A program made the translations under genes and the position numbers. The notes beneath the pieces are model-generated. The model was not told the origin of the DNA. It worked only from the letters and a program-made list of their open reading frames with translations, and searched no databases. A stretch of DNA of 30,366 bases from an uncultured Oscillospiraceae bacterium. Its GTDB lineage: Bacteria > Bacillota > Clostridia > Oscillospirales > Ruminococcaceae. Location: the NCBI GenBank assembly GCA_934462925.1, contig CAKSIT010000022.1:1-30366 (forward strand), read 5' to 3'. Of this stretch, positions 1-6,979 are shown piece after piece. Each line of letters opens with the position of its first letter. Within the stretch, counting starts at the first letter, position 1.

Positions 1-83
1 AATTTTCCCTTGCTTCGGAGATGAGCGTAAATCTTATGAAAGGATATGATATGGGGCTTAACTATATCATACAAGGGTACATA

Positions 84-1175
84 ATGCCTGTTTACAAGGA
101 CAACAAGAACGGAACGTGGTATGTGTCGCTGTGGTTTACGGCGTGGGACGGCAGTAAGAAGAAAAAGCTGAAACGTGGTTTTGCCACAAAACACGAAGCT
201 GCGGAGTATGAACGCAAGTTCCATAATCAGGAGCAGGGTAAAATGGAGATGACCTTTAGCGATTTCTTTCAGCTCTATAAGCAGGATATAAAGCCCCGCT
301 TGAAGCTGAATACCTGGCTTACCAAAGAAGCAATCATCACCAAGCACATTCTCCCGTACTTCGGAAACCGTGTTATATCGGATATTGCCGCAAAAGACGT
401 AATCAAGTGGCAGAACGAGCTGCGTAACTCTATCGGAGATAATGGAAAGCCTATTTCGGTGCAGTATCTTCACACCATACACAATCAGATAAGCGCAATT
501 TTCAACCACGCTGTACGCTTTTATGACCTACCAAGCAACCCTGCGTCAAAAGCGGGTAATGTAAGCACATCTGAAAAGAAAGAAATGCAGTTCTGGACGC
601 AGGAAGAGTATAAGAAATTCTCCGAGGCGATAATGGACAAACCTCTCGCATTCTATGCCTTTGAACTGCTGTATTGGTGCGGCATTCGTGAGGGTGAGCT
701 GCTTGCTCTGACGTCCGCTGATTTCGATTTTGAGAACAGTACCCTTACCATTAACAAGTCGTATCAGCGGCTGAAAGGGAAGGATGTTATCACATCGCCC
801 AAAACCGTGAAAAGCAACCGCACTATCAAAATGCCCGATTTCCTGTGTGATGAAATGCGTGACCTTGTTTCATCGCTGTATGATTGCAAGCCTACCGACA
901 GGCTGTTTCCCGTAACCAAGCACTTTTTGAAGCACGAAATGGAGCGTGGCTGTAAGGATGCAGGGGTGAAGCGTATCAGAATACACGACATTCGTCACAG
1001 TGCAATCAGTTTACTGATTGAAATGGGCTTCTCGGCGGTTGCTATTGCGGAGCGAGTAGGACACGAGAGCATAGACATAACCTACCGCTACGCCCATATG
1101 TTCCCATCAACGCAGACGGAAATGGCGGACAAGCTGAATAATATCAGAAAGGAGAGCGAGGAAAATGTCGGCTAA
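84..1175 (+). CDS. Tyrosine-type site-specific recombinase (integrase)
   Basis: This integrase of 363 residues would catalyse integration and excision of the element. From the chosen ATG there is an N-terminal arm-binding region (about 1-50, YKDNKNGTWYVSLWF), a core-binding SAM-like domain (about 55-160) and a catalytic domain. Visible catalytic residues are Arg202 in CGIREGELL, Lys240 in SPKTVKS, His301 and Arg304 in HDIRH, His327 in VGHES and nucleophile Tyr336 in YRYAHMF, so the enzyme looks intact. I chose ATG 84 because related integrases begin at MPVYKD and AAGGG lies 6-7 nt upstream. In-frame ATGs at 21, 36 and 51 are alternatives. The stop overlaps the next gene by 11 nt, implying translational coupling to the mobilization genes. 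Confidence 0.93.
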   Translation: MPVYKDNKNGTWYVSLWFTAWDGSKKKKLKRGFATKHEAAEYERKFHNQEQGKMEMTFSDFFQLYKQDIKPRLKLNTWLTKEAIITKHILPYFGNRVISDIAAKDVIKWQNELRNSIGDNGKPISVQYLHTIHNQISAIFNHAVRFYDLPSNPASKAGNVSTSEKKEMQFWTQEEYKKFSEAIMDKPLAFYAFELLYWCGIREGELLALTSADFDFENSTLTINKSYQRLKGKDVITSPKTVKSNRTIKMPDFLCDEMRDLVSSLYDCKPTDRLFPVTKHFLKHEMERGCKDAGVKRIRIHDIRHSAISLLIEMGFSAVAIAERVGHESIDITYRYAHMFPSTQTEMADKLNNIRKESEENVG

Positions 1176-1488
1176 AGTTCTTGACCCGAAAGGTCGCTTT
1201 CGTGGGAAAATCGTATCATTCCGCTGTTCCGAGGAGGAGAATGCTGCGCTTGATGTGGCGGTACAGCTGTCGGGGCTTACAAAGCAGGACTATATCATAT
1301 CAAGGGTACTGAAAAGGGATGTTGTGGTACAGCCTAATCCGAGGGTGTATAAGGCTCTGAAAGACAGGCTGGAATTGGTGCTCGCAGAACTGAAAAAGAA
1401 TGGGGAAGCTGCTACAAACAGCGACCTGCTGGAAACAATTAACCTTATCACCGTTACGCTTAACGGCATAAAAGGCGGTGAGGTATAG
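1165..1488 (+). CDS. MobC-like plasmid mobilization relaxosome protein
   Basis: A small protein of 107 residues resembling relaxosome accessory proteins of the MobC / ribbon-helix-helix type. The stretch from about residue 14 (KIVSFRCSEEENAALDVAVQ) is the typical beta-strand plus helix start of such DNA-binding proteins, followed by a predicted helix LTKQDYIISRVL. The C-terminal half is helical and may mediate oligomerisation. Its role would be to bind near oriT and assist the relaxase encoded at 5449-6786. It overlaps the integrase stop by 11 nt and the following primase start by one base (TAGTG), so the three genes appear to be one operon. GGAGAGCGAGGA upstream serves as ribosome binding site. 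The family call rests on pattern and context, not on a unique motif. Confidence 0.7.
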   Translation: MSAKVLDPKGRFRGKIVSFRCSEEENAALDVAVQLSGLTKQDYIISRVLKRDVVVQPNPRVYKALKDRLELVLAELKKNGEAATNSDLLETINLITVTLNGIKGGEV

Positions 1489-2885
1489 TGCAGGAAAATG
1501 AAAAGACCGCCCCTAATTCATCTGTTGGCGCAGATGAGAGGCAGTCTTCCCAAAGTCTTAACACGAATATTATATCACAACCGCCGCCGAAAATCAAGTG
1601 GCTGTCGGACGAAAACAAGATAAACGAGCCGCTGTTCTGCGAATACTTCTGTCAGAGCCGAGAGCTGCGGTGCACGGACGGAATATTTTACTCGGTTGAC
1701 GGCGCTTTGAGCCAAGATGAAATTGCCGCCAAAATCTCCGAAATGCTCATTGAAAACGGCATTACCACGGGGATTGCCAAGCGGTCAAAGTCGCTGCTTG
1801 AAGCGCTGAAGCTATTCTGTCACAGCGCACCGATCAAGCCGAGCGAGGACGAGATTCACGTCCTGAACGGCGTTGTAAAGGTTGACGGCGACTGCGGCAG
1901 TCCGCCCACGTTCATACCCGAAAAGAGATTTTGCGTAAATCGGCTCAACGTCAGCTACGACTCCGAAATTTGGCGGCACGTTTACTATCCCGAACACTTT
2001 CAGACGTTCCTGTATCAGCTGCTTGACAGCGAAGACGTGCTTACGCTGCAAGAATACCTCGGCTACTGCCTTATACCGTCCACAAGAGCACAGACCGCCC
2101 TATTCATCATCGGCAACGGCGGCGAGGGCAAGAGCCGTATCGGGGTTGTTCTGAATGCCATATTCGGCTCGGCTATGCTGTCGGGCAACTTTCAGCGTGT
2201 GGAGGACGATAAATTCTTCCGCTACAACCTCATCAACAAGCTGCTGATGAACGATGACGATATGCAGATGACTGCCCTTAAATCCACGGGTTACATCAAG
2301 AACATCATCACCGCAGAGATACCGATTGATGTTGAAGCAAAGGGCAAGCAATCCCAACAAGCGCAGGTGTATAGCCGCTTCCTGTGCTTCGGCAACGGCT
2401 CGCCTAAAGCGCTCTACGACAAGTCGGACGGCTTTGCCCGCCGCTTGCTTATCCTCTCAACCAAGCCTAAACCGCCAAACCGCGAGGACAATCCGTTTCT
2501 TGCAGATAAGTTCATAGCTGAAAAGGAACGGGTGTTCTGCTGGATGTTGGACGGTCTGCGACGGCTTATCAAGAACAATTTTCGGTTCACGGTTAGCGAG
2601 AAAACACGGGCGAATGTAGCCGAGGCGGTTGCGGATAACTGCAATATTGTGGATTTCCTTGCAGAAGCGGCTGTCATCAGCGACAATTCCGCAATCAGCT
2701 CCACCACGCTTCACCGTGTGTATGTTGAGTGGTGCGAGGACAACGGCTTGACCGCTCTGAAGCGGGAAACCTTTATAAATTGGCTGAAATCCAACGCCGA
2801 CAAATACAGCGTCAGATACTCCAACAACATCTACGAAAACGGAAAGCGTGTCCGAGGTTTTGAGGGAGTTTTTCTTAATAGGTGA
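1488..2885 (+). CDS. D5/P4-type DNA primase-helicase (SF3 helicase)
   Basis: A replication protein of 465 residues of the phage/plasmid primase family. An N-terminal D5-like region (about 40-190) is followed by a superfamily 3 helicase core: Walker A GNGGEGKS at 209-216, Walker B LLMNDDD at 252-258, motif C FLCFGNG at 298-304 and an arginine-finger-like FARRL at 316-320. The C-terminal part (about 390-460) looks like the winged-helix tail common in this family. It probably unwinds element DNA during autonomous replication after excision or transfer. Translation starts at GTG, since no ATG lies nearby and GGCGGTGAGG precedes it; the preceding stop and this start share one base (TAGTG). Immediately downstream is a GTAC-rich repeat patch that could be its origin. 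Confidence 0.88.
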   Translation: MQENEKTAPNSSVGADERQSSQSLNTNIISQPPPKIKWLSDENKINEPLFCEYFCQSRELRCTDGIFYSVDGALSQDEIAAKISEMLIENGITTGIAKRSKSLLEALKLFCHSAPIKPSEDEIHVLNGVVKVDGDCGSPPTFIPEKRFCVNRLNVSYDSEIWRHVYYPEHFQTFLYQLLDSEDVLTLQEYLGYCLIPSTRAQTALFIIGNGGEGKSRIGVVLNAIFGSAMLSGNFQRVEDDKFFRYNLINKLLMNDDDMQMTALKSTGYIKNIITAEIPIDVEAKGKQSQQAQVYSRFLCFGNGSPKALYDKSDGFARRLLILSTKPKPPNREDNPFLADKFIAEKERVFCWMLDGLRRLIKNNFRFTVSEKTRANVAEAVADNCNIVDFLAEAAVISDNSAISSTTLHRVYVEWCEDNGLTALKRETFINWLKSNADKYSVRYSNNIYENGKRVRGFEGVFLNR

Positions 2886-2890
2886 ATTTG

Positions 2891-3048
2891 GTGTACAGGT
2901 GTACGATTGGCTTTATAATGCGGAATATCGGCGACAACAGCGTGTACAAAGGGTGTACAATGGCGTACAGAGTACAAGGCTGGTACGCTGCCGTACATCG
3001 GCGGAAAGCCTGTCAAGCCGCTTGGTTGTGCGGAATGTACGCCTGTAC
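2891..3048. repeat. Cluster of ten GTAC motifs, iteron-like
   Basis: Ten copies of GTAC occur at 2893, 2901, 2944, 2955, 2965, 2972, 2983, 2993, 3037 and 3045; the first four extend to GTGTAC. The density is far above chance for a 158-bp stretch and begins six bases after the primase stop codon. Location next to a replication initiator/helicase suggests protein-binding sites or a replication origin, but spacing is irregular, so classical iterons are not proven. Confidence 0.5.
3006..3036 (+). repeat. 31-nt imperfect direct repeat, copy 1
   Basis: This segment matches 6947-6977 at 27 of 31 positions by my count. Both copies centre on CCGC...GCGG arms that could form a small hairpin. One copy lies in the GTAC patch and the other within 20 bp of the predicted right end of the element, so a shared binding site is possible. 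Confidence 0.55.
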
Positions 3049-3122
3049 ACCAAAAACAGCTCAATATTCCTTATAATTCTTTTCAGCTTTGCCCTATTTT
3101 TAGCGGACTGCGAATTTATTGC

Positions 3123-3221
3123 AAAGCTGAAAAAAGAAAATGGGGTAACTGCTCGCCGCAGCACCCTGCCACTATCCGAGCGCCTTTCAGCCAAATCGCC
3201 ACATTTTCTTTTTTCAGATTT
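3123..3221. repeat. Long inverted repeat (23-nt arms, 53-nt loop)
   Basis: Arms at 3123-3145 and 3199-3221 are complementary at 21 of 23 positions. Both contain the run CTGAAAAAAGAAAATG or its complement. The loop holds CTATCCGAGCGCCTT, which recurs at 5201-5215 on the far side of the cargo genes. Possible roles are a single-strand origin, a transcription terminator or a recombination end; the sequence alone does not decide. Confidence 0.6.
3172..3186 (+). repeat. Cargo-flanking direct repeat, left copy
   Basis: The 15-mer CTATCCGAGCGCCTT is identical to 5201-5215. The similarity extends loosely on both sides: CAGC...TGCC before it, then an ACTTTTCTTTTTCAG-like stretch and CGATGTCGG after it. 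The pair brackets the MerR/CPBP cargo. Confidence 0.6.
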
Positions 3222-3254
3222 GGAGTTGGAGGCGTTGTCGCTAGATGAAAGCAA

Positions 3255-3280
3255 AGCCGCACTCGATGTCGGGTGCGGCT
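3255..3280 (+). terminator. Hairpin, possible terminator
   Basis: AGCCGCAC (3255-3262) pairs perfectly with GTGCGGCT (3273-3280) around a 10-nt loop. It follows the rightward integrase-mobC-primase run, but there is no T-run after it, so termination activity is uncertain. Confidence 0.4.
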
Positions 3281-3400
3281 GAATGGGAATATGTAAACGC
3301 TCGGCTTATGGGAAGTTGTCATTTTCCTTTTAGATAAAATAACAATTTCCTTGCTTATCAAACATCTTGACATAACTGAAAATGAATATCGCTTTAATAC

Positions 3401-4288
3401 TCAATTTCTTTTCCGTTTTACACAAATGATGACTGCCATAACAATCAATGGAATCATGCTGATAATACCAATATATGCTGGACCAAGGATTGCCTTATCT
3501 GCATACTCGGGTTTAGAAAGATAAGCGAATATGGTAAATGCATTGGTTGCACCATGCATCAGTGATGGAAGCCAAATGGTTTCTGTCTTTTCATACACAT
3601 AATCAAACAAAATCCCCATCATAACAGTACAGATACAGAATACAATCGGCCCGAGCACCGGGGCTCCAATATATCCTTTACCATACTCATAGCCAGCAAA
3701 AATCATAACCGGCCAGTGCCAAGCACCCCAGATTGTACCACCCACGATTCGTCCCTTAGTAACACCAAGTTTCTCTTTAAGATATGGATACAAAGCACCT
3801 CTCCAACCGACCTCTTCACCTAATGTCACAAACATACTAACAAATGGTGCATATGTAACAGCCTGAATGGTAGTGATTAGGAGATACATCGGCATAGTTA
3901 AGCCCTGTTCTTCTAACTGTTGAAGTGTACCGGTTCCTTCTAAAATACCGCGCAAGGTCAGAAATTCAAAATCAAACGCGTCGGGAAAAAATGCGAAAAA
4001 CAAAACACCACCAATAATACTTAGTAATGCAGGAACCCAAAGTGCAAAGAAAAGATATCTAATTCTTCCCTTCAAATGCGGAACCCACCCCATGCCTTTT
4101 AATGGAATTCTTGCTATGAGTACTCCCAGGAAAGGCATAAACATAGCAATCATCAAAATAATGGAGAATACCAAGTGATTTCCTTTGTTGCTATAAATGC
4201 TTGCAATAATTTCCAAAATCCAAGCCAAACCAAATGTCGCTATCATATATATAGTAAATTGTTTTCTACTAATTATTGTTTTTCCCAT
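3401..4288 (-). CDS. CPBP-family intramembrane metalloprotease
   Basis: A polytopic membrane protein of 295 residues from the CAAX protease/bacteriocin-processing (CPBP, Abi) family. The three conserved motifs are present: EEVGWR (Glu158, Glu159, Arg163), WGAWHWP with His191, and MHGATNAF with His245 and Asn249. These are the residues expected to bind and position the catalytic zinc. About eight hydrophobic segments span the protein and it ends in a basic tail KRKRN. The gene starts two bases after the stop of the MerR gene, with AAAAGGGG as ribosome binding site, so the two are co-transcribed. Low G+C relative to the rest of the element suggests separate acquisition. Members act in bacteriocin self-immunity, peptide processing or membrane-protein cleavage; the substrate here is unknown. 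Confidence 0.88.
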   Translation of the reverse strand: MGKTIISRKQFTIYMIATFGLAWILEIIASIYSNKGNHLVFSIILMIAMFMPFLGVLIARIPLKGMGWVPHLKGRIRYLFFALWVPALLSIIGGVLFFAFFPDAFDFEFLTLRGILEGTGTLQQLEEQGLTMPMYLLITTIQAVTYAPFVSMFVTLGEEVGWRGALYPYLKEKLGVTKGRIVGGTIWGAWHWPVMIFAGYEYGKGYIGAPVLGPIVFCICTVMMGILFDYVYEKTETIWLPSLMHGATNAFTIFAYLSKPEYADKAILGPAYIGIISMIPLIVMAVIICVKRKRN

Positions 4289-4290
4289 TA

Positions 4291-5016
4291 TTAATTAACC
4301 CCTTTTCTGTATACTTCAAGACTCCAAATTTTTCTCTTGCAACTTGGACAAGTTAACTTTCTCATTTTTGGAGTATGATTTCCTAATACTGCTTCCATTT
4401 TCCTGGGCTGAAACCTGGTATGACATTCAGGACAAATATACTCAATCTGTTTATACCAATAGTCAACCATAAAAACAGCACAAATAATAAGCACTGCCAA
4501 AGATACAAAAAATGGTATCCAAATTCCTTTTAGTATGCCAATAACAAAAGTCACAATTTCTGCAGTTTCTAACGGAATTGCTATTATTGCCATTTTCTTG
4601 TACATTTTCTTTCGTTTTTCTTTTTCTTCCATAACCTGTGATATGTCATGAATTGTTTTTTTCGTTCCGTCCTTGAAAGAAGATAAAGCACTTCTTATAC
4701 TTTTTATTTTTTCTAATTGTTCCGTTCTTCTCTTAACATCATCCTGAATGTTTTTTTCTTGTTCATCAAGCAAAAGTTCAATTACTCTTTTTGACTCATC
4801 GGATTCCAATATTTCAGCAATATCTTTAATGGAGATATCCAGGTCTCTTAAAAAACAAATTGTTTCCAATGTAGCAACATCATCTTCAGAGAAAAGTCTT
4901 CTTCCTCCCTCTGTCAAATCCGTTGGAACAAGAATTCCTCTTTCGTCATAGTATTGAACGGTTCTTACTGAAACGCCACACTTCTTTGCAAGTTCTCCAG
5001 TTGTATATAATGACAT
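4291..5016 (-). CDS. MerR-family regulator with membrane anchor and C-terminal zinc ribbon
   Basis: A protein of 241 residues. Residues 1-70 form a MerR winged helix (TTGELAKKCGVSVRTVQYYD, then GGRRLFSEDDVATLETI). Residues about 75-140 are a charged coiled coil. Two hydrophobic segments (about 142-161 and 164-184) form a membrane hairpin, and the end carries paired cysteines CPEC (195, 198) and CPSC (223, 226), a zinc-ribbon pattern. Most MerR proteins are soluble, so membrane tethering is notable. I chose ATG 5016 because GGAGG (5024-5028) lies 7 nt upstream; the in-frame TTG at 5034 overlaps that site. It is first in an operon with the CPBP protease and probably regulates its own promoter. 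Confidence 0.88.
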   Translation of the reverse strand: MSLYTTGELAKKCGVSVRTVQYYDERGILVPTDLTEGGRRLFSEDDVATLETICFLRDLDISIKDIAEILESDESKRVIELLLDEQEKNIQDDVKRRTEQLEKIKSIRSALSSFKDGTKKTIHDISQVMEEKEKRKKMYKKMAIIAIPLETAEIVTFVIGILKGIWIPFFVSLAVLIICAVFMVDYWYKQIEYICPECHTRFQPRKMEAVLGNHTPKMRKLTCPSCKRKIWSLEVYRKGVN

Positions 5017-5051
5017 ATTTCTGCCTCCTTTCAAAGGCTATATTAGCATAT

Positions 5052-5086
5052 AACGCGGCGTGACAAGCAATATATCACGCTGCGTT
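5052..5086. promoter_or_regulatory. Interrupted dyad, candidate MerR operator
   Basis: AACGCGGCGTGA (5052-5063) and TCACGCTGCGTT (5075-5086) are inverted repeats matching at 11 of 12 positions with an 11-nt gap. The right arm lies inside the 19-bp spacer of the proposed merR promoter, where MerR-type proteins classically bind. Confidence 0.6.
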
Positions 5087-5099
5087 ATTTTTAACTCAA
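5069..5099 (-). promoter_or_regulatory. Promoter of the MerR/CPBP operon with 19-bp spacer
   Basis: On the minus strand, TTGAGT (5094-5099) and TATATT (5069-5074) are separated by 19 bp. This over-long spacer is the hallmark of MerR-activated promoters; other promoters in this window have 17 bp. Confidence 0.55.
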
Positions 5100-5200
5100 A
5101 ATCGAATGTATTATCGACCTTATCCTATCAAATTCCGATATGTCGATGAGATTATTATACCATAACCAACCAGAAAATTCAATCCTTTTTCAGCGCTGCC

Positions 5201-5215
5201 CTATCCGAGCGCCTT
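5201..5215 (+). repeat. Cargo-flanking direct repeat, right copy
   Basis: Identical to 3172-3186; see the left copy. It is followed by a short hairpin CACCGA-TG-TCGGTG (5257-5270), which corresponds loosely to the hairpin at 3255-3280 on the other flank. Confidence 0.6.
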
Positions 5216-5308
5216 GCCGATTGTCCCACACTTTTCTTTTTCAGTTTTGAAAAAAGCACCGATGTCGGTGTGTGAAAGCAGGACGAGCAGAGAGCGAGAA
5301 AGGGGTTT

Positions 5309-5419
5309 GCAAAGGGCGCTCCCTTTGCCCCTCGGAGAGCGCCTTACCCTTGATGTTGATTGTAGCTTGCGGAAATCAATGTCAAGGGTATTATGGCGTT
5401 ACTGTTGGCACAACAGTAA
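5309..5419. other. Candidate origin of transfer (oriT) hairpin cluster
   Basis: Three inverted repeats lie just upstream of the relaxase gene. GCAAAGGG-CGCT-CCCTTTGC (5309-5328) is perfect. The second runs from ACCCTTGA (5346-5353) to TCAAGGGT (5382-5389), extendable inward to 17-nt arms with three mismatches. TTACTGTTG-GCA-CAACAGTAA (5399-5419) is perfect. Relaxases of the MobV group are known to nick next to such inverted repeats immediately upstream of their own gene. I do not recognise a consensus nick site. Confidence 0.6.
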
Positions 5420-5448
5420 AAATACCGCAACGAAAGGAGATTATTCTT

Positions 5449-6786
5449 ATGAGCGAAAAACGCATTTCCCACTGTCAAGGCAAAGGTAGCCTTACCCACA
5501 ACAACCGCAAATTCAATGCCAAAAATGTGGACGATACCCGAACGAAAGATAATATTGCTTTCGTTCAACAGCCTATCGAAGAAGCCTATGAACACCTGTT
5601 CGGTGCTGCCGTTGAGCGATACAACGCAAGGCAGAAGCGCCCCGACAGGAAGATTACCACAACCTACTACGAGCATACTTTCAAGCGGAAAATCTCGCAA
5701 ACTGTTGTTACCGCCGCCGACAAGCGCAAGAGCTTCTATGAAGATGTGGTGCAGATTGGAGATATGAAGAATACGGGTGTCGGCACTCCCGACGCTGACA
5801 TCGCCACCGCTTGCCTGACCGAGTATATGCAAGGCTTTCAAGAACGCAACCCGAATTTCTATGTGTTCAATGCAGTTCTGCACCTTGACGAAGCCACGCC
5901 ACACCTACATATCGACTATATTCCTGTCGGGCATTACAAAATGGGTGTTGACACCCAAAACGGTATAGCGCAGGCTCTGAAAGAAATGGGCTACGGCAGT
6001 GGCAAGGACACTATCAGCCGTTGGCGTGAAGCCGAGTGCAAGGTGCTGACCGAGATATGTAATAGGCACGGAATACAAATCGCCGCTCCCGAAAAGTCCC
6101 GTGGCAGTCTGACAGTTGAGCAGTACAAGGAGTATGCCAAGATATCGGAGCAGGTTGAGGAGAAGAAAGAGGAAATCGCTGTCCTATCCGAGCAAGCTGA
6201 AAGCGCAGACAGGCTCTTGAAACACCGTGAGGAGCTGCGAACGCAGGTCGAAGCCGTTATTGACGAGCTGGACGAACAGTATCAAGAAAAGAACGCTGCC
6301 GTTGAGCATTTGGACAAGGAGCTTGCGGAGAAATCCTCGGCTCTCTCGCAGACTACCGCTGCACTTGCCGATAATCAGACCCTGCTTGAAACGAGCGCCC
6401 GAAAGGCAGCAAAGCTCAAATCCATAGACGAGATAGAAACCGGCAAGACGATGTTCGGTGGCAAGGTTACGCTCTCCAAAGAGGATTATTGTATGCTGAC
6501 CGACCTCTCAAAGAAGCAGATTGCCGCCGAAAACAGAGAAAGCGAGCTGACCGCCGAGATTTCAAGGCTGAAAAAAGAAAACGAGGAAGCTGCGGCAAGG
6601 AATGCCGCTCTTGAACAGAAGGTACAGGAGATTTACCCGCTCCGTGAGGAACTCCGTAAAACCAAAAACGAGCTTGGGAGCCTGAAGGCATTGTACAAGA
6701 AGGTGTTGGAGTTTATTGAGACCCTGAAGCTCACACAGAAGCTGGAGGAGTTTTTGAAACAGAAGACGAGAACGGTGAAGCGGTGA
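5449..6786 (+). CDS. MobV-family relaxase (Mob/Pre)
   Basis: A protein of 445 residues that would nick oriT and lead the single strand into a recipient using a helper conjugation system. Motif I, HNNR with the following NVDDTRTKDN, lies at residues 18-34, and the metal-binding motif HLDEATPHLHIDY lies at 145-157 (His145, Asp147, Glu148, His152, His154). This HxDExxPHxH form is diagnostic of MobV/Pre enzymes. From about 225 to the end the protein is a long, charged coiled coil, usual for the C-terminal half of this family. ATG 5449 is preceded by AAAGGAGA with 8-nt spacing; a longer reading frame to 5272 lacks a comparable site and would overlap the oriT candidate. The protein appears complete. 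Confidence 0.93.
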   Translation: MSEKRISHCQGKGSLTHNNRKFNAKNVDDTRTKDNIAFVQQPIEEAYEHLFGAAVERYNARQKRPDRKITTTYYEHTFKRKISQTVVTAADKRKSFYEDVVQIGDMKNTGVGTPDADIATACLTEYMQGFQERNPNFYVFNAVLHLDEATPHLHIDYIPVGHYKMGVDTQNGIAQALKEMGYGSGKDTISRWREAECKVLTEICNRHGIQIAAPEKSRGSLTVEQYKEYAKISEQVEEKKEEIAVLSEQAESADRLLKHREELRTQVEAVIDELDEQYQEKNAAVEHLDKELAEKSSALSQTTAALADNQTLLETSARKAAKLKSIDEIETGKTMFGGKVTLSKEDYCMLTDLSKKQIAAENRESELTAEISRLKKENEEAAARNAALEQKVQEIYPLREELRKTKNELGSLKALYKKVLEFIETLKLTQKLEEFLKQKTRTVKR

Positions 6787-6810
6787 TAAAGTGGTAGGCA
6801 GTAACGAATT

Positions 6811-6844
6811 CCCCCGAAAACCTGTATGTGCAGATTTTCGGGGG
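6811..6844 (+). terminator. Strong hairpin after the relaxase gene
   Basis: CCCCCGAAAA (6811-6820) pairs perfectly with TTTTCGGGGG (6835-6844) around a 14-nt loop, 25 nt after the relaxase stop. It is a likely transcript end, though the following TAAATT is only weakly T-rich. Confidence 0.6.
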
Positions 6845-6856
6845 TAAATTCTATGC

Positions 6857-6876
6857 TGGCTACAAATTGGCTACAA
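6857..6876 (+). repeat. TGGCTACAA direct repeats near the element end
   Basis: TGGCTACAA occurs at 6857-6865 and 6868-6876, starting 11 bp apart, about 110 bp inside the predicted right end. Short phased direct repeats at this position are what arm-type binding sites of a tyrosine integrase look like; assignment is by position only. Confidence 0.4.
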
Positions 6877-6946
6877 CCTATAAGCCACTTGCAACTACTT
6901 CATATTTTCGGATTTCGGTATCAAAACGGTATCGGAGAGCTGTTTG

Positions 6947-6977
6947 AAGCCCGTCAAGCCGCATTGTTATGCGGAAT
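6947..6977 (+). repeat. 31-nt imperfect direct repeat, copy 2, with hairpin
   Basis: Matches 3006-3036 at 27 of 31 positions. It includes CCGCAT-TGTT-ATGCGG (6959-6974), a perfect 6-bp stem followed by AATTTTTG, so this copy could also act as a rightward terminator just before guaA. Confidence 0.55.
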
Positions 6978-6979
6978 TT

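Noticed and set aside
2848..3282. Open frame of 144 codons overlapping the primase end and the GTAC patch
   Set aside because: It overlaps the primase, lacks a good ribosome binding site, has no recognisable domain and its middle is translated repeat sequence (Val-Tyr from GTGTAC).
5272..5448. N-terminal extension of the relaxase to 5272
   Set aside because: It would translate the oriT hairpins, has no ribosome binding site, and motif I is already near the N-terminus when starting at 5449.
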